DNA of 64,000 nucleotides from Hofstenia miamia (taxonomy: Eukaryota; Xenacoelomorpha; Acoela), in the NCBI GenBank assembly GCA_004352715.1, contig SCFE01000113.1:1213768-1277767 (forward strand), given 5' to 3'. The translations under genes were made by a program, and so were the position numbers. The notes beneath the pieces were generated by a model. The model was not told the DNA's origin. It saw only the letters and a program-made list of their open reading frames with translations, and did not search any database. Of the stretch, positions 24,850 to 36,800 are shown piece by piece (the stretch's first letter is position 1; each line of letters opens with the position of its first letter).

Positions 24850-26110
24850 TGTTTGTCTCATTCGGTTGAATGATTTGCTGTTTTCATACAAAATTTATAT
24901 TTTTGAATTTGCTAATAGAATATGCTGGTAAATATTGGTAAGGCAAATTATGTTATTAACTTTTTGTCTTGGCATGGGCCTTCTAATATTTACAAAGCCT
25001 TGGTTTAATTTCTGAAATACCGTCATTGATTGTTTGACAATAATAAATAATGAAGTCAATAAAACAATCTGACATAAGTACAACCCAAGCAGAAATTCAT
25101 GACACAATATTTATTTCAAATCCAGAAAATTGTAAATGTTTTCAAATGATGTAAATTTTTTTTCTACTAAATTGTATATTCATTACATGTGTCATGGTAT
25201 ACCGTGTGAAATAGCATTATTCTGTAAAACAATCATGAAGAACATATAAAAATAGTTGTGACATGTTGAAAAAGGAAATAAAACCATTCTAGTAAGAATC
25301 CGACTGCAATGTAATGAATGGCTAATTTGCTTCTCCAACCAAATTCCAAGACGCATCCCACGTTCAATTGGAAACCAATTGGTCTACAATTCCAATTTAT
25401 GGCCCTAGTCAAAGCGAACGGCCCTAGTACATGCCAATTGGAGGAAGTGGGCAGGCGAACAAATATATTTACAAGCCCTAAAAAATTGATGACCGATTTA
25501 AGCGCTTGAATAAACATAATTTCTTCATATTTAGGAACATTCTGTCATTTTGATTCTAAAAAGAATTTTTTCTTAGACGTGAGGTTTATTTATAAAAAAT
25601 GAATTAATCTTACTTTTACTTAATCATTGTGCTTGTTGCATTTTCTTACCGAAAAACCTAGTGCTAGGACACTGGGGGCACCTTGTGCTGCCAATGATCA
25701 CAGGGGTAGTTGAATACCTTTTTGGATGATCATGCACCTCAAGACCCTAAAACTGCAGGGGACACTAAATTATTAATAGAAAATAAGAAGTTCTGCTATT
25801 TACTAGCATAAGAAACATGAATTTATTGTGCGATTTTCAAAACGCAAATCAATAATATATTACGACATCTAACGATTGCAAAAGCTTACAAAATTTATTT
25901 TTAATTTTATTGAAAGTTATGAGAGAAAAATCAAAGTGGTTATTGCTTCTAATTTCCTTCCTAATTCTAATAAGTGTTGCTGAAAGACTTTACAGGTACA
26001 ATACTCTCATTGATGTAAATAACTACTCATGTGTATAATTTTCAAATATTCAATCATTATGATTCAATTTTCAATGAACGTTGACAATTTTTTTAAAACT
26101 TCTATAAAAA
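24850..26110 (+). repeat. Duplicated block, copy 1 (partner 47790-53935)
   Basis: This block aligns in order with 47790-48310, 49640-49760 and 53590-53935. Shared words include GGTTTAATTT.TGAAATA, AATCTGACATAA, ATTCCAA..CAATTCCAA, ATTTTGATTCT, and ACGACATCTAACGATTGCAA. The interruptions in copy 2 coincide with a mariner and an RT element. The block ends shortly after the signal-peptide exon and contains what must be that gene's promoter and 5' UTR. Confidence 0.75.
25919..25995 (+). CDS. GH172-like gene, exon 1 (signal peptide)
   Basis: ATG at 25919 opens 25 codons plus two bases: a basic start (MREKSK), then WLLLLISFLILISV, then AERLY, ending TACAG before GTACAA. Intron phase 2 matches exon 2, whose single first base completes an Arg codon. 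A second copy of this exon at 53703-53779 has the same length and donor, which supports it as a real exon. Confidence 0.8.
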
Positions 26111-29100
26111 TCAGTAAGAAATAGATTAGAATTAATTCCAATCCGTTTTTTCAAATGTAATTTCATTTTCTATATCGCTCCAATTCAGGGCTGTAGTGCT
26201 AATTTCCGAGGTGGGGAGACGCAAGTTGAGGGAGATTTTTTTAGTCACACGTATGACCCCTGAAATCTGATCAGTTTGTAAAGACAACTAATAATATGTG
26301 TGTAGATTATGTATGAGGCCAGTTATGAATAAGGCATACTTTATGAGTTGGTTCTTGACTAAATATCAATCAAAATTTTAAGAATTCATGATTTAAATTT
26401 CTAATGGCAAATAATTGGAAAAATAAATCAATTTTAGGGTAGCTATCTCAAAATATAAAAGAGCAAGCTGCTTTAAATTTCAGCAAGTGCGATTTTCGTG
26501 TTATTGAATCAAAATATTTCAATAACAATACCAATTTCGCGATATTTCAACAAGGGTTAAAGTTTTCTGATTTTAAATAAACGTTTAGATTTGAGAAACT
26601 CTGAACTTCAAATAAGGCATATTTATAATTAGCCAATTAGCAGTAACCTATGATAATCGCGAAGCTATGTTAGTAGTTTAAGTGGCAACCTAGTGTCTAA
26701 CTAAATACGCACAAAAAGGCAATTAAAAAAATACAAAACACATTATTCATGTTCAATTCATGTAAAGAAAGCTTGCACATTATTTAGTTTTGAGGTTGAT
26801 GGAGGGCGCTTGCAGGACTGTGACTCCATGGCTGAATGATGGTTAAGGACCCAGTTGTTATGGAGACATCTGCATTCCACAGCGATGCTGATAAACATCA
26901 ACAAAGAAAGGTTTGGTATATCCAAGCAGCTGCGCAGTTTGTTTAGAATTCTTTTCATCCTTGAAAATCCACTTTCAGCCTCAGCAGATGATATTGGAAT
27001 AATATTTATAATTTCTTGAAACAATATTTGAATTTTTGTTGGAATAATGTTTGCATTCGTGTAATATTCCCTAAATGCAGGTTTCATTCCAGATGAATCC
27101 CCCAACCAAACTGCGCGCACAGGTTTTCTACAAAGTCTTCTCCTACCAGCCATGGAGATGGCTTATTTGGCCACTTGGAGCTATCCAGAAAAGATAGCTC
27201 TTTCAATACGTCCGCGTTATCTTCACATGAGAATCGCGGCGACATGTTGTCCATGAGCACTTGCAAGAATTGTTTGTGATTGAAGCCCTCATAAACACAT
27301 CTTGAAGGGTGTTCATGAAGACGAACTCCTTTCAATGCTGGCACATCGCTTACATTAGCAAATGTGTAACCACCTTTGAAACCACTGCTTTAATTGAGAA
27401 AGTCCGCCCATAAGCCATTGAAAATGCTGGTACGCCTGCCCCATTGTCATAATCCTTTTCTGAAGCACTTCAGAAAGCAGTTTCAACTGTGAAAGACAGT
27501 CTTTCAAAACAGCAGCATCTTCAACAAATTGGGTTGTTGATGAGTTTATCAAACATCCCTTTATATGTTGACCAGTCTGCAGCTTCTACATTTGCAGGAC
27601 TGTGACTCCATGGCTGAATGATGGTTAAGGACCCAGTTGATCATGGAGACATCTGCATTCCACAGCGATGCTGATAAACATCAACAAAGAAAGGTTTGGT
27701 ATATCCAAGCAGCTGCGCAGTTTGTTTAGAATTCTTTTCATCCTTGAAAATCCACTTTCAGCCTCAGCAGATGATATTGGAATAATATTTATAATTTCTT
27801 GAAACAATATTTGAATTTTTGTTGGAATAATGTTTGCATTCGTGTAATATTCCCTAAATGCAGGTTTCATTCCAGATGAATCCCCCAACCAAACTGCGCG
27901 CACAGGTTTTCTACAAAGTCTTCTCCTACCAGCCATGGAGATGGCTTATTTGGCCACTTGGAGCTATCCAGAAAAGATAGCTCTTTCAATACGTCCGCGT
28001 TATCTTCACATGAGAATCGCGGCGACATGTTGTCCATGAGCACTTGTAGAATTGTTTGTGATTGAAGCCCTCATAAACACATCTTGAAGGGTGTTCATGA
28101 AGACGAACTCCTTTCAATGCTGGCACATCGCTTACATTAGCAAATGTGTAACCACTCTTTGAAACCACTGCTTTAAATTGAGAAAGTCCGCCCATAAGCC
28201 ATTGAAAATGCTGATACGCCTGCCCCATTGTCATAATCCTTTTCTTAAGCACTTCAGAAAGCAGTTTCAGCTGTGAAAGACCGTCTTTCAAAACAGCAGC
28301 ATCTTCAACAAATTGGGTTGTTGTGAGTTTATCAAACATCCCTTTATATGTTGACCAGTCTGCAGCTTTTACTGTAGTATCTGCCGACAGCTTCTTATAC
28401 AATTCGCACAAAGCTCCATAGTCATTCCAGAAAACATTCACTGCTCTAGCAGATGATGCCACCCACCTGACAGTAAATATTCTTCCAATTTTCCGAAACT
28501 CTTCATCCAATGTTTTTGAAATGTTTTGCATGAGACACTGTAGTTTTGGTGAACAGGAGAAAAGTGAATGCATTTTCTCAAACATAGTTTGGATCCTGTA
28601 AACTCTACTCACAGATTTCACTGCGTCATGAACCGCCTGCTCAAGATGATGGTTTAGACAGTGCAACAGAATTATCTGGGGAAGCATTCTCTGCAATTTC
28701 ACACCAACTCCATTTTTTGATCCATCAGGACTGACGCTCCATTGCTTGCAAAACATAGAAAACCCATTGTCGTTCGCAAATAGTCTTCAGAAAACCCATT
28801 GTCGTTCAGAATTTGCATTAGGCATTTGTGAACACCATCTGAGTCTTGTGATTCCAGTTTGCGAATACCGAGAAAAATGTTGTGTGGTTCCTTATTAATA
28901 TTTGCACGAATGTATGTCACAAAGCAAGCTTTTTGAGACAAAGATGATGACTCGTCGATAATTACAGATAATTTCGAATTTTGCTTTCTTATTGCTGCAC
29001 AGAGTTTGTGTTCCATTGTCTTCGCAATACAATTTATCATTTGATTGCAAGAGAATCTGGAGTGCAAAATTTGCCCCATGTTAACGTCATTTTTTTGTTG

Positions 29101-31802
29101 TAGTTCAATTAGTTTTTCAAAATCTGAGTAAGGTCTGTTGCGAAGGCCAATCGCATATGCTGTACGAAGGCACTTTTCTGTTGTGGAGCTATGTGCTGAT
29201 TGCGAGCTTACAATGACGCTCTCGATTTGGCCTTTTGCTTGAGATTCGTGTACCTTTCGGAGCTGATCCTAGTCATTACTTGCTATAGTCCCCTACACCC
29301 ACTCACTGCTTAGTTGAAATCCACTCGTTTTGAATGCACGAATGTCTTGGGAATCTCTGCAAGTCGAACATCCAATTTATATGTTTGTGAAATATATCCA
29401 TGGGTAAGTTGAGATGAAATAGTCAGCCTGCGATTTGTTCCAACAGTCTCGGCCAGTACATATATTAGTAGATGTCGATTGTCCAAGGCATGATACATTT
29501 CTTGGCAGTGGTTGTTGTGCAGATTCTTCTTCAACAGATTCTTCCTATTGCTGCTGTATGTGTACCTCCGCTGGACGTTGTTTTAGTGGTGGCGGCGGCA
29601 CTACTGTTCGAAACCAAATCGTCTTCTGAAATGAATTGTGGGCTAATTGCGTAGGCCGTTAGGATCGTTTTCATTTTCTCACACTAGTTGCGGGAACGTG
29701 AAAATTCACATTTCTTTGTTTCCTTTTCTCTGTCAGTTTCGCAACAAAATTGCCGTCTAATTAAAATTTGACAACACCAGACAGCCAGACCAACAAAGGT
29801 GTAAGCCAAACAGCCTACATCAAACATGAAACGATGAAAGTNATATCAAACCACTACTGTTCAAAACCAAATCGTCTTCTGAAATGAATTGTGGTGTAAT
29901 TGCGTGGGTCATTATGATAGTTTTCTTTTTCTCACAATAGTGGTGGGAACGTGGAAATTCACATTTCTTTGTTCCCTTGTTCCATGTCAGTATTGCAACA
30001 AAATTGAAGTTAATTAAAATCTGAAAACACCAGACAGCCAGACCAACAAAGGTGTAAACAAAACAAACATGAAAAAATGAAAGTTGCCCTGCGCATTTTA
30101 TGTCAAGTGGCCAGATTGTGCAGTACTGGACATCATACATAATACATGTAATACTGGTGCATGCAACTATATAATTTACATGCCATGCATATGAATGTAG
30201 TATAACTCCTGGTTAGTGACAGTAAATGAAAATACAAAGTTGTGTATGTTTTGCCATTTGGGTTTGTTGACTTATGTGCCCGACCACGTCATGCACATTG
30301 CATTGTATATGGGGTAGGTCTATAGAAAGCGTCCCCTCTTTAGAAATTTTATTTTGAGGTGGAGGGACGCCGTCCTCCCGCGTCCCCCCTCCACTACAGC
30401 CCTGCTCCAATTATTACATGCTGCTCGATGAAAACTAGGATTAGAAGTATAGCTTCAAAAATATTAATTTATGCTACAGTAGGTTTAATTTTAAGTAATT
30501 AGCAAGAAAAGATATTGATTGTTGGTCATATCTATGCTTAAATATAATTGAAACTGCATGGAATTGTATTTGACATAGCTGGGACAATATATTTAATTCT
30601 TCTGCATTAGGAAACATGATAGTGCTTTCGTGCAAAATTTAATGTTTTTCTGAGCCAATTAAACGTTTACGATAGGAAATAGCGGTTTTTGCATTCGAAT
30701 GATTAAATAAAAATGAAGAATATGTAATTGCAATAAACAAAATGCATGCAAAAGGTGAACGTGATAATATGGTCCTAAATTTCTGAGATAGTGTAGGTAT
30801 GTAACGCCAGAAACCATTTGTTTTATCATTTTCTAAAGTTTTGATAGAAGCGCTATACAACTGGAATTTATTCGAGACTTATTTGATGATATTCTTTCAG
30901 TAATTGAAATAACTGCATCACTTGCAACCACATTCTTTAGATGATAAAATATTCTCGGATGCAAGTCTTCGTTCATTTGTATGCGGTAATACTAACAGTT
31001 ACTAAAAAAATCAATAAAATATAATGAAATAAAACAGCATAAATATGTTGCATATACGGTATATCCAATTTTGTATTATCAGAAATGATTATTAAAATAG
31101 GTTTTAAACATGCAAGCTCGCTCAGCTACCAAGGCGGACTACTTGAAGGAATTATGCAGCAATGATTTTTGCATGTCTGGAAGTTATATATATGTCTTCT
31201 AAAATATTTAAAAAGAAGAAACGCCATTGAAGAACATTTCAACAAATTATGAATAAATATTCAAGATAATTTATTCATGGTTATTTTTCCAACTCGAATT
31301 TAAGCATTAAGCTAAATAAATTTGTTCCATTATCTTTTCAAAAACTTGTGCAGTTTTAAATGGTAAACTGATTTTACTCTTTCCTGGTTTATCTTATTAC
31401 CTGACTAAATTAATTGAACTAAATTCTGAGTTTGATCGAATCCTTCAAATTTTACAACAATTAGACGTTTCTTAGGTTAAAAAATATTTATTTGGCATTA
31501 AAAAGAAACAATTTCCAAATATCTGTTATTTGATATTTTAATTCTTTGGGATTTCAACGTTTAGTATTTATATTTTTCCAGTTTTGTAATTCAAATTATT
31601 TAGGATTTCATTTAAGGTTGGCATTGTAAATTTTAAAAATACATTTCTTAGTGTTTTATTTTTTTTACTCTGTTATGTTATGGGGATTTGGTTATTACCT
31701 TCTATAATTTGAAATTGTTTAGACTTAGTGTAATTACCGTTTGAAATCAAAAAATTTAAAATGATATGAAAAATTGTTAACTTGCATTTAGCGCTAATAT
31801 AC

Positions 31803-31837
<35 letters not shown>

Positions 31838-32183
31838 NNNNNNNNNNNNNNNNNNNNNNNNNNNNNNNNNNNNNNNNNNNNNNNNNNNNNNNNNNNNNNN
31901 NNNNNNNNNNNNNNNNNNNNNNNNNNNNNNNNNNNNNNNNNNNNNNNNNNNNNNNNNNNNNNNNNNNNNNNNNNNNNNNNNNNNNNNNNNNNNNNNNNNN
32001 NNNNNNNNNNNNNNNNNNNNNNNNNNNNNNNNNNNNNNNNNNNNNNNNNNNNNNNNNNNNNNNNNNNNNNNNNNNNNNNNNNNNNNNNNNNNNNNNNNNN
32101 NNNNNNNNNNNNNNNNNNNNNNNNNNNNNNNNNNNNNNNNNNNNNNNNNNNNNNNNNNNNNNNNNNNNNNNNNNNNNNNNNNN

Positions 32184-32216
<33 letters not shown>

Positions 32217-33757
32217 CATACTATAATAACTTTGATCAACCAAGCTTATATAACATCATCCAATTGTAAGAACTTTATAAAAGCAATAGATGAAATAGTT
32301 ACCATTCTTGCAAAAACGGATATTCACATTAACTTTTAAAGAAAGAAATTGATAAAATACTTAATCAAGGAAGGAAATTGAAAAAATCAATGCCAAAAAA
32401 CATCTATTGGAAGTTGCCTTAGATTGAAAGAAATTTTATGTACCTCAAGATGGAATTAAAACATCTAAACGCAAAATTGAAAGCATGTAATATAAAATTG
32501 CAGATGATATAATGGATAAATCGCTCACTCGACGAGGTTGTCCTTGCTGGAACAAAGTGGAGAGTGTTGGGTTTGATGCTATCAACGATTCGTTTTTTGT
32601 TGAGCAAATGGTTTTTGCCATTCTGAGTCAACAGTGTCAGAAAGAATCTTGCTATAAACATTTAGTTCACCTCTTCCAAGATACCATTTTTCAAACGGTT
32701 GTAGAACAAAGTCTTGATTTAACAAGAACTCCTGTTGGTGCTAAAGTTGATTTAAACACCTATACACAGGAGAGGTATGACGCAATTGTGCTGTACAAAA
32801 CTGCATATTATTCGTTTTGCTTGCCTGTCGCAGCTGCATTGATAATTTTTGGTATAAATGATCAAGATATATTACAAAGCACACAAAAGGTTCTTTTGGA
32901 ACTTGGCCGATATTTTCAAATTCAGGAAGATTTTTTGGACTGCTTTGGGGATCCTGCAGTAACTGGCAAAATAGGTACAGACATTGAAAATAATAAGTGC
33001 TCCAGGCTAGTTGTTGTAACTCCTGAACAAAAGAATACCTTAGAGTCTAACTATGGGAAGGATGATCCCAATAAGTATAAAATTATCAAGGATCTCTATA
33101 CATCTCTCGATTTACAGAAAATACATCATCAATATGAAGAAACTAGTTATAAGTCTGTATTTCAGCTAATAGAAAATTTTAATTTTCCATATGACAAGCA
33201 GGTTTTGACTTTGTTCGCTGAAAAAATTTATAAGAGGACTAAATAGAATTTGTACTTTTAAAATTTTTTATCTTCAGATTTTTATTTTATTGGATTGTTT
33301 ATGATTAAAGTAATAAATTTATTATATTTTAAAAAATAATGACGTACATTCATTGTCTTTGGAATCATCAGTAGTATACAAATTTCAATGTGATGAGTGT
33401 GATGACTCATAAATCGGTGAGACCAAAAGACATATTGAAGTCAGAATCAAAGAACATATGAGGGGCCACCTGGGATCAGAAATACTCTGCCATGTACATC
33501 CAAAGAAAAAACAAAAATTAAAATTTTAATGAAAGCAAAATTTACAAAAATAGGAGAAGCAATTACCATCAAAGAAACAGCAGATAAAAGTAAACTATTA
33601 ATTAGACAGAAAGAACTTAACATCTCCAAATTATTCTAATATAATGCATCTTAACATTAAACTTAACTTTTTAAAGGATTCCCACCATTTTACTGACGAA
33701 GATAAACTATCTATCGAAACCGGTCCAATATATATGTATAAAACTATATTATAATTT

Positions 33758-33791
<34 letters not shown>

Positions 33792-33856
33792 NNNNNNNNN
33801 NNNNNNNNNNNNNNNNNNNNNNNNNNNNNNNNNNNNNNNNNNNNNNNNNNNNNNNN

Positions 33857-33887
<31 letters not shown>

Positions 33888-36800
33888 AGTGTAAATATAC
33901 TGAGCTTCGAAATATTTGAAATATGTAGCACAGTTAAACAATTGTTTCGATTGCTAGGAATCATCTTCATTATGACAAATGCGGTAAATGAATATTTTAC
34001 AATCAATGACACTAAGAGAAATTATATATGGAATGCACTATAGATCTAGAATTATTGATCATATCTTGCGTTGTTTATTTTTTATGTTGTTTAGTAAAAA
34101 TTGTTCACAGATTTTATGATGCTTAGATCTTATTAATATCTTAAAATTTTCCTTGATTTCATGGTGATTGTCCTCTTTTGTGTTCTTTCATCCTTGTTCC
34201 CAGATGTCTCTTATTTTCCCAGATGTATGATTTATTGCAATTATCACATTCATATTAGTAAATTACCAAAAACCTATTTTCTTAGGGATAAGATTTTTGT
34301 TGTTGAAAATGTTCTTTGTTGCAAAGAATGTTAATATTGGGACAATTTCGGTGAATTTTAATTTGGTGTTCAATATTTTGATTTGTTCTTTTAGCATTTT
34401 AATTTGGTTGCATAAGTACGGAAGTTTTCAATATACTGGACAAATATTGTTTTGATCATTGTCTGCTTCATGAAGTTGTTCTTTGTGACTTTCTTTACAC
34501 ATCTTGATTGACTATTTCTAATGAGTTTAATAGGATAGCCATTTTCTTTTAGGATTTCGAAAATTCTATCTGTTGCATTCATTAGATGTTTGTAGTTTGA
34601 TGATTGAAAAATTGCTCGATTAAATAAAGCTGGAATTGTATTAAATTTGTATGACTTATTGCAATTCGAAAAATATAGACTGTTGTATATTTTTTTTATA
34701 GGACCTAATCGTATAATAGTCATAACAAATAAATTTTTCATAAAATTTCTTATGTAATAAATGCTAAACTACCAATGGAAAAAGATTACATGTATTATGC
34801 TAAATAAATTTATCATATCAATAAAGTATTTATCCTTGTGTATATGCATAAGCAAATTTGCGTACACTTAGGCATTCTCAATCTTAAATTAAAAATCAAG
34901 TCAACGCAATACCTTACTTCATATAAACTTTTCGTGAATTTTAGTAAATTCGAACGGGAAAAATAAATATAATAAATTCAATCAAAATTATGATAATATA
35001 AATAAGCTTATGAGGTTTGTCATAGACCAAAACTAAGATTAAAATTTTTCATGTTAATATGAATGTATTCTTTTATGTTACTTTTTAGGAATAATAATCC
35101 TCTGACGTTTGGGGCTCAGAAGTCACTTATTAAAGGTAAGTTGTAAATTTAAAAATTTCAGGCCATTCATTAATTAGAATCAGACATTCATCCAATCAAG
35201 TATATATATATATATATATATATATTAATCAGATTTATTCATCATCTGCTTGGTAGTTCATTACATTTTTTAGTCTCGTTGCCGGAGGCAGATCGTCTTT
35301 CTCTCCTAGAGAATGGTAAGTAGCTTATTAGAATATTGCAATATAATTGCTATATATTTTGTTTTGCTGCTCCCCTAAATTTCATGGGCTGACTCCACCT
35401 CTGCTTGTTGTCTAAGGTTAAATTTTTAGTTTATACCAAATTGTACAATTAGTTGCCACAATTAGTCAGCTTAAGATTTAAGGTTTTCATTTTGCATGCA
35501 CTCAACAATAGCAAAAAAGTATTAAAAGATACGCAAGAAATTAAAATTAGAGCACACTAGTCGACGAATTATGGGCATGAGAAGACTTTTTATAAAATAC
35601 AGTATTGATTTGTTTTGCATACTTCTTCATTCGATTTTTTCTGGAACATTTTTCAAAGGTTTCTTGATGTGAGAGAAGTGTACTAATGAAGAGCAAAACA
35701 ATGCCATAGTGTGTGCATTCCAGATGCTGAAACCACATTGCTAGTGCAACTTTGGGTGCAAGTAGTATTTTGTAGCTGGAGCCATGGCCATGATGTTAAA
35801 AGCCGCAGCCGGTCGCAAATATTGAAGCTCATTTTATATAACATTCACCACATTTCTCATAATTTATCTCGACTTACCCTCACCTTGAACAACGCTTATA
35901 TTCATTGTGAAAACTCCTGTTTACAAGTCAAATCAAAAGTAAATCCTAGATCCGCTAAAATCTTAATTTGAAAATTGAAGCAGTGGCGCTAAGGTGGGTA
36001 AGATTCATTCAACAAGAAAATATATTTTGGTATTTAGAGGTCTTGAGATATCTGTAATATAAAACGGCTAAGTTAATCCCCTGCAAACATTCGGATTTTC
36101 GAATCGAATTAAACGCAAATACAAACAATTTGTATATTGAAATCAATCGACTATTAACGCCATTCAAAAACCAGCTATGCTTAATTTCATAAGACTATCA
36201 AACCCATGATTTTCATTAATTTGCACAGAAGGGTGAGTCGAAAAAGTTTTAAGAAAATCCGATTGGAGATTAACGAGAAAAAAAGAAATTTTCACTCAAA
36301 TGATCTTTGGAAAATATAAAATACAACCCTTCAAATCTAGATCACCTACATTGCGGTTAAATGTCAGATTAATGTAATTTTTGAATAACGCAAAAAGAAC
36401 TGATCATAGAAAGTGAATTTTGACGCTAAAACTTGTCAAAATTCATATTTATACTCTGAGTAGTAATCAAAATATTTTTCAAAAAATTTACTCAGTTTTC
36501 TTCTCACATGACACCAATGTAAATCATCAATATTTACGCCCTTGAAATTATTTATTATATTTGAGATTAATGTTTTTTATAATAAAGCATATGACCATTA
36601 TTTAAATAAGCCTAGAAGATTGAAACTTTAAATGAAACACAATTTACTGATGGTGTTTGACTTTGAAATTTCAAAACAGCTTTTTTCTGTGTAAGATGAA
36701 ATAAATCCCCACATCAAGTGAAATCAACATGAGGGTTCCAAAAATCTTAACACTAATACGAACATTCTTCGTCCGGTTTTTGTTGCAATTTCTTCAAATA

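Larger units (their letters stand above)
26765..29690 (-). pseudogene. hAT transposase (KIAA1586/ZNF862-like type), broken
   Basis: In order on the minus strand: a zinc-binding region near 29500-29330 in which W-N-K-S-Q-A-D-Y-F, Y-P-W-I-Y-F and G-C-S-T-C can be read; KLSVIIDESSSLSQKACFV (29079-28699), the catalytic-core start with Asp; LLHCLNHHLEQAVHDA and VRWVASSARAVNVFWNDY (28756-27986); and the C-terminal dimerisation segment ISSAEAESGFSRMKRILNKL, present twice (27936 and 27153 downward). This domain order is that of hAT transposases and their domesticated relatives. Stops, shifts and the internal duplication rule out a working product from this assembly. A 19-bp word repeated at 28757 and 28795 marks another small duplication that breaks the frame. 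Confidence 0.88.
26186..30404 (-). mobile_element. hAT-superfamily DNA transposon with 8-bp target duplication
   Basis: The ends are CAGGGCTGTAGTG at 26186 and its exact complement finishing at 30404. Immediately outside are two identical 8-bp copies of CTCCAATT (26178-26185 and 30405-30412), the hallmark of hAT insertion. The transposase lies on the minus strand. The element is enlarged by a roughly 780-bp internal duplication (26813-27588 and 27597-28368) and by a diverged repeat around the N at 29842. It sits in intron 1 of the GH172-like gene, antisense to it. Confidence 0.95.
32215..33740 (+). mobile_element. Penelope-like element, split by an FPPS copy
   Basis: Left part, 32215-32500: the RT C-terminal region (LINQAYITSSNCKNFIKAID), then in a second frame EIDKILNQGRKLKKSMPKNI and YWKLP-stop-IERNF, then MELKHLNAKLKACNIK, the usual linker after PLE RT. 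Right part from about 33337: HSLSLESSVVYKFQCDECDD-stop-IGETKRHIEVRIKEHMRG, a GIY-YIG endonuclease domain with its CxxC unit, followed by KIKILMKAKFTKIGEA and the terminal motif ending TCGAAACCGGT. The two parts are in the correct order and strand, so the FPPS sequence lies inside the element between RT and endonuclease. Stops show the PLE is dead. Confidence 0.85.

Noticed and set aside
32494-32512. TTGCAG before the FPPS first motif as a splice acceptor joining it to GH172 exon 1
   Set aside because: The resulting phase creates an immediate stop, and the bases upstream read as Penelope-like linker.
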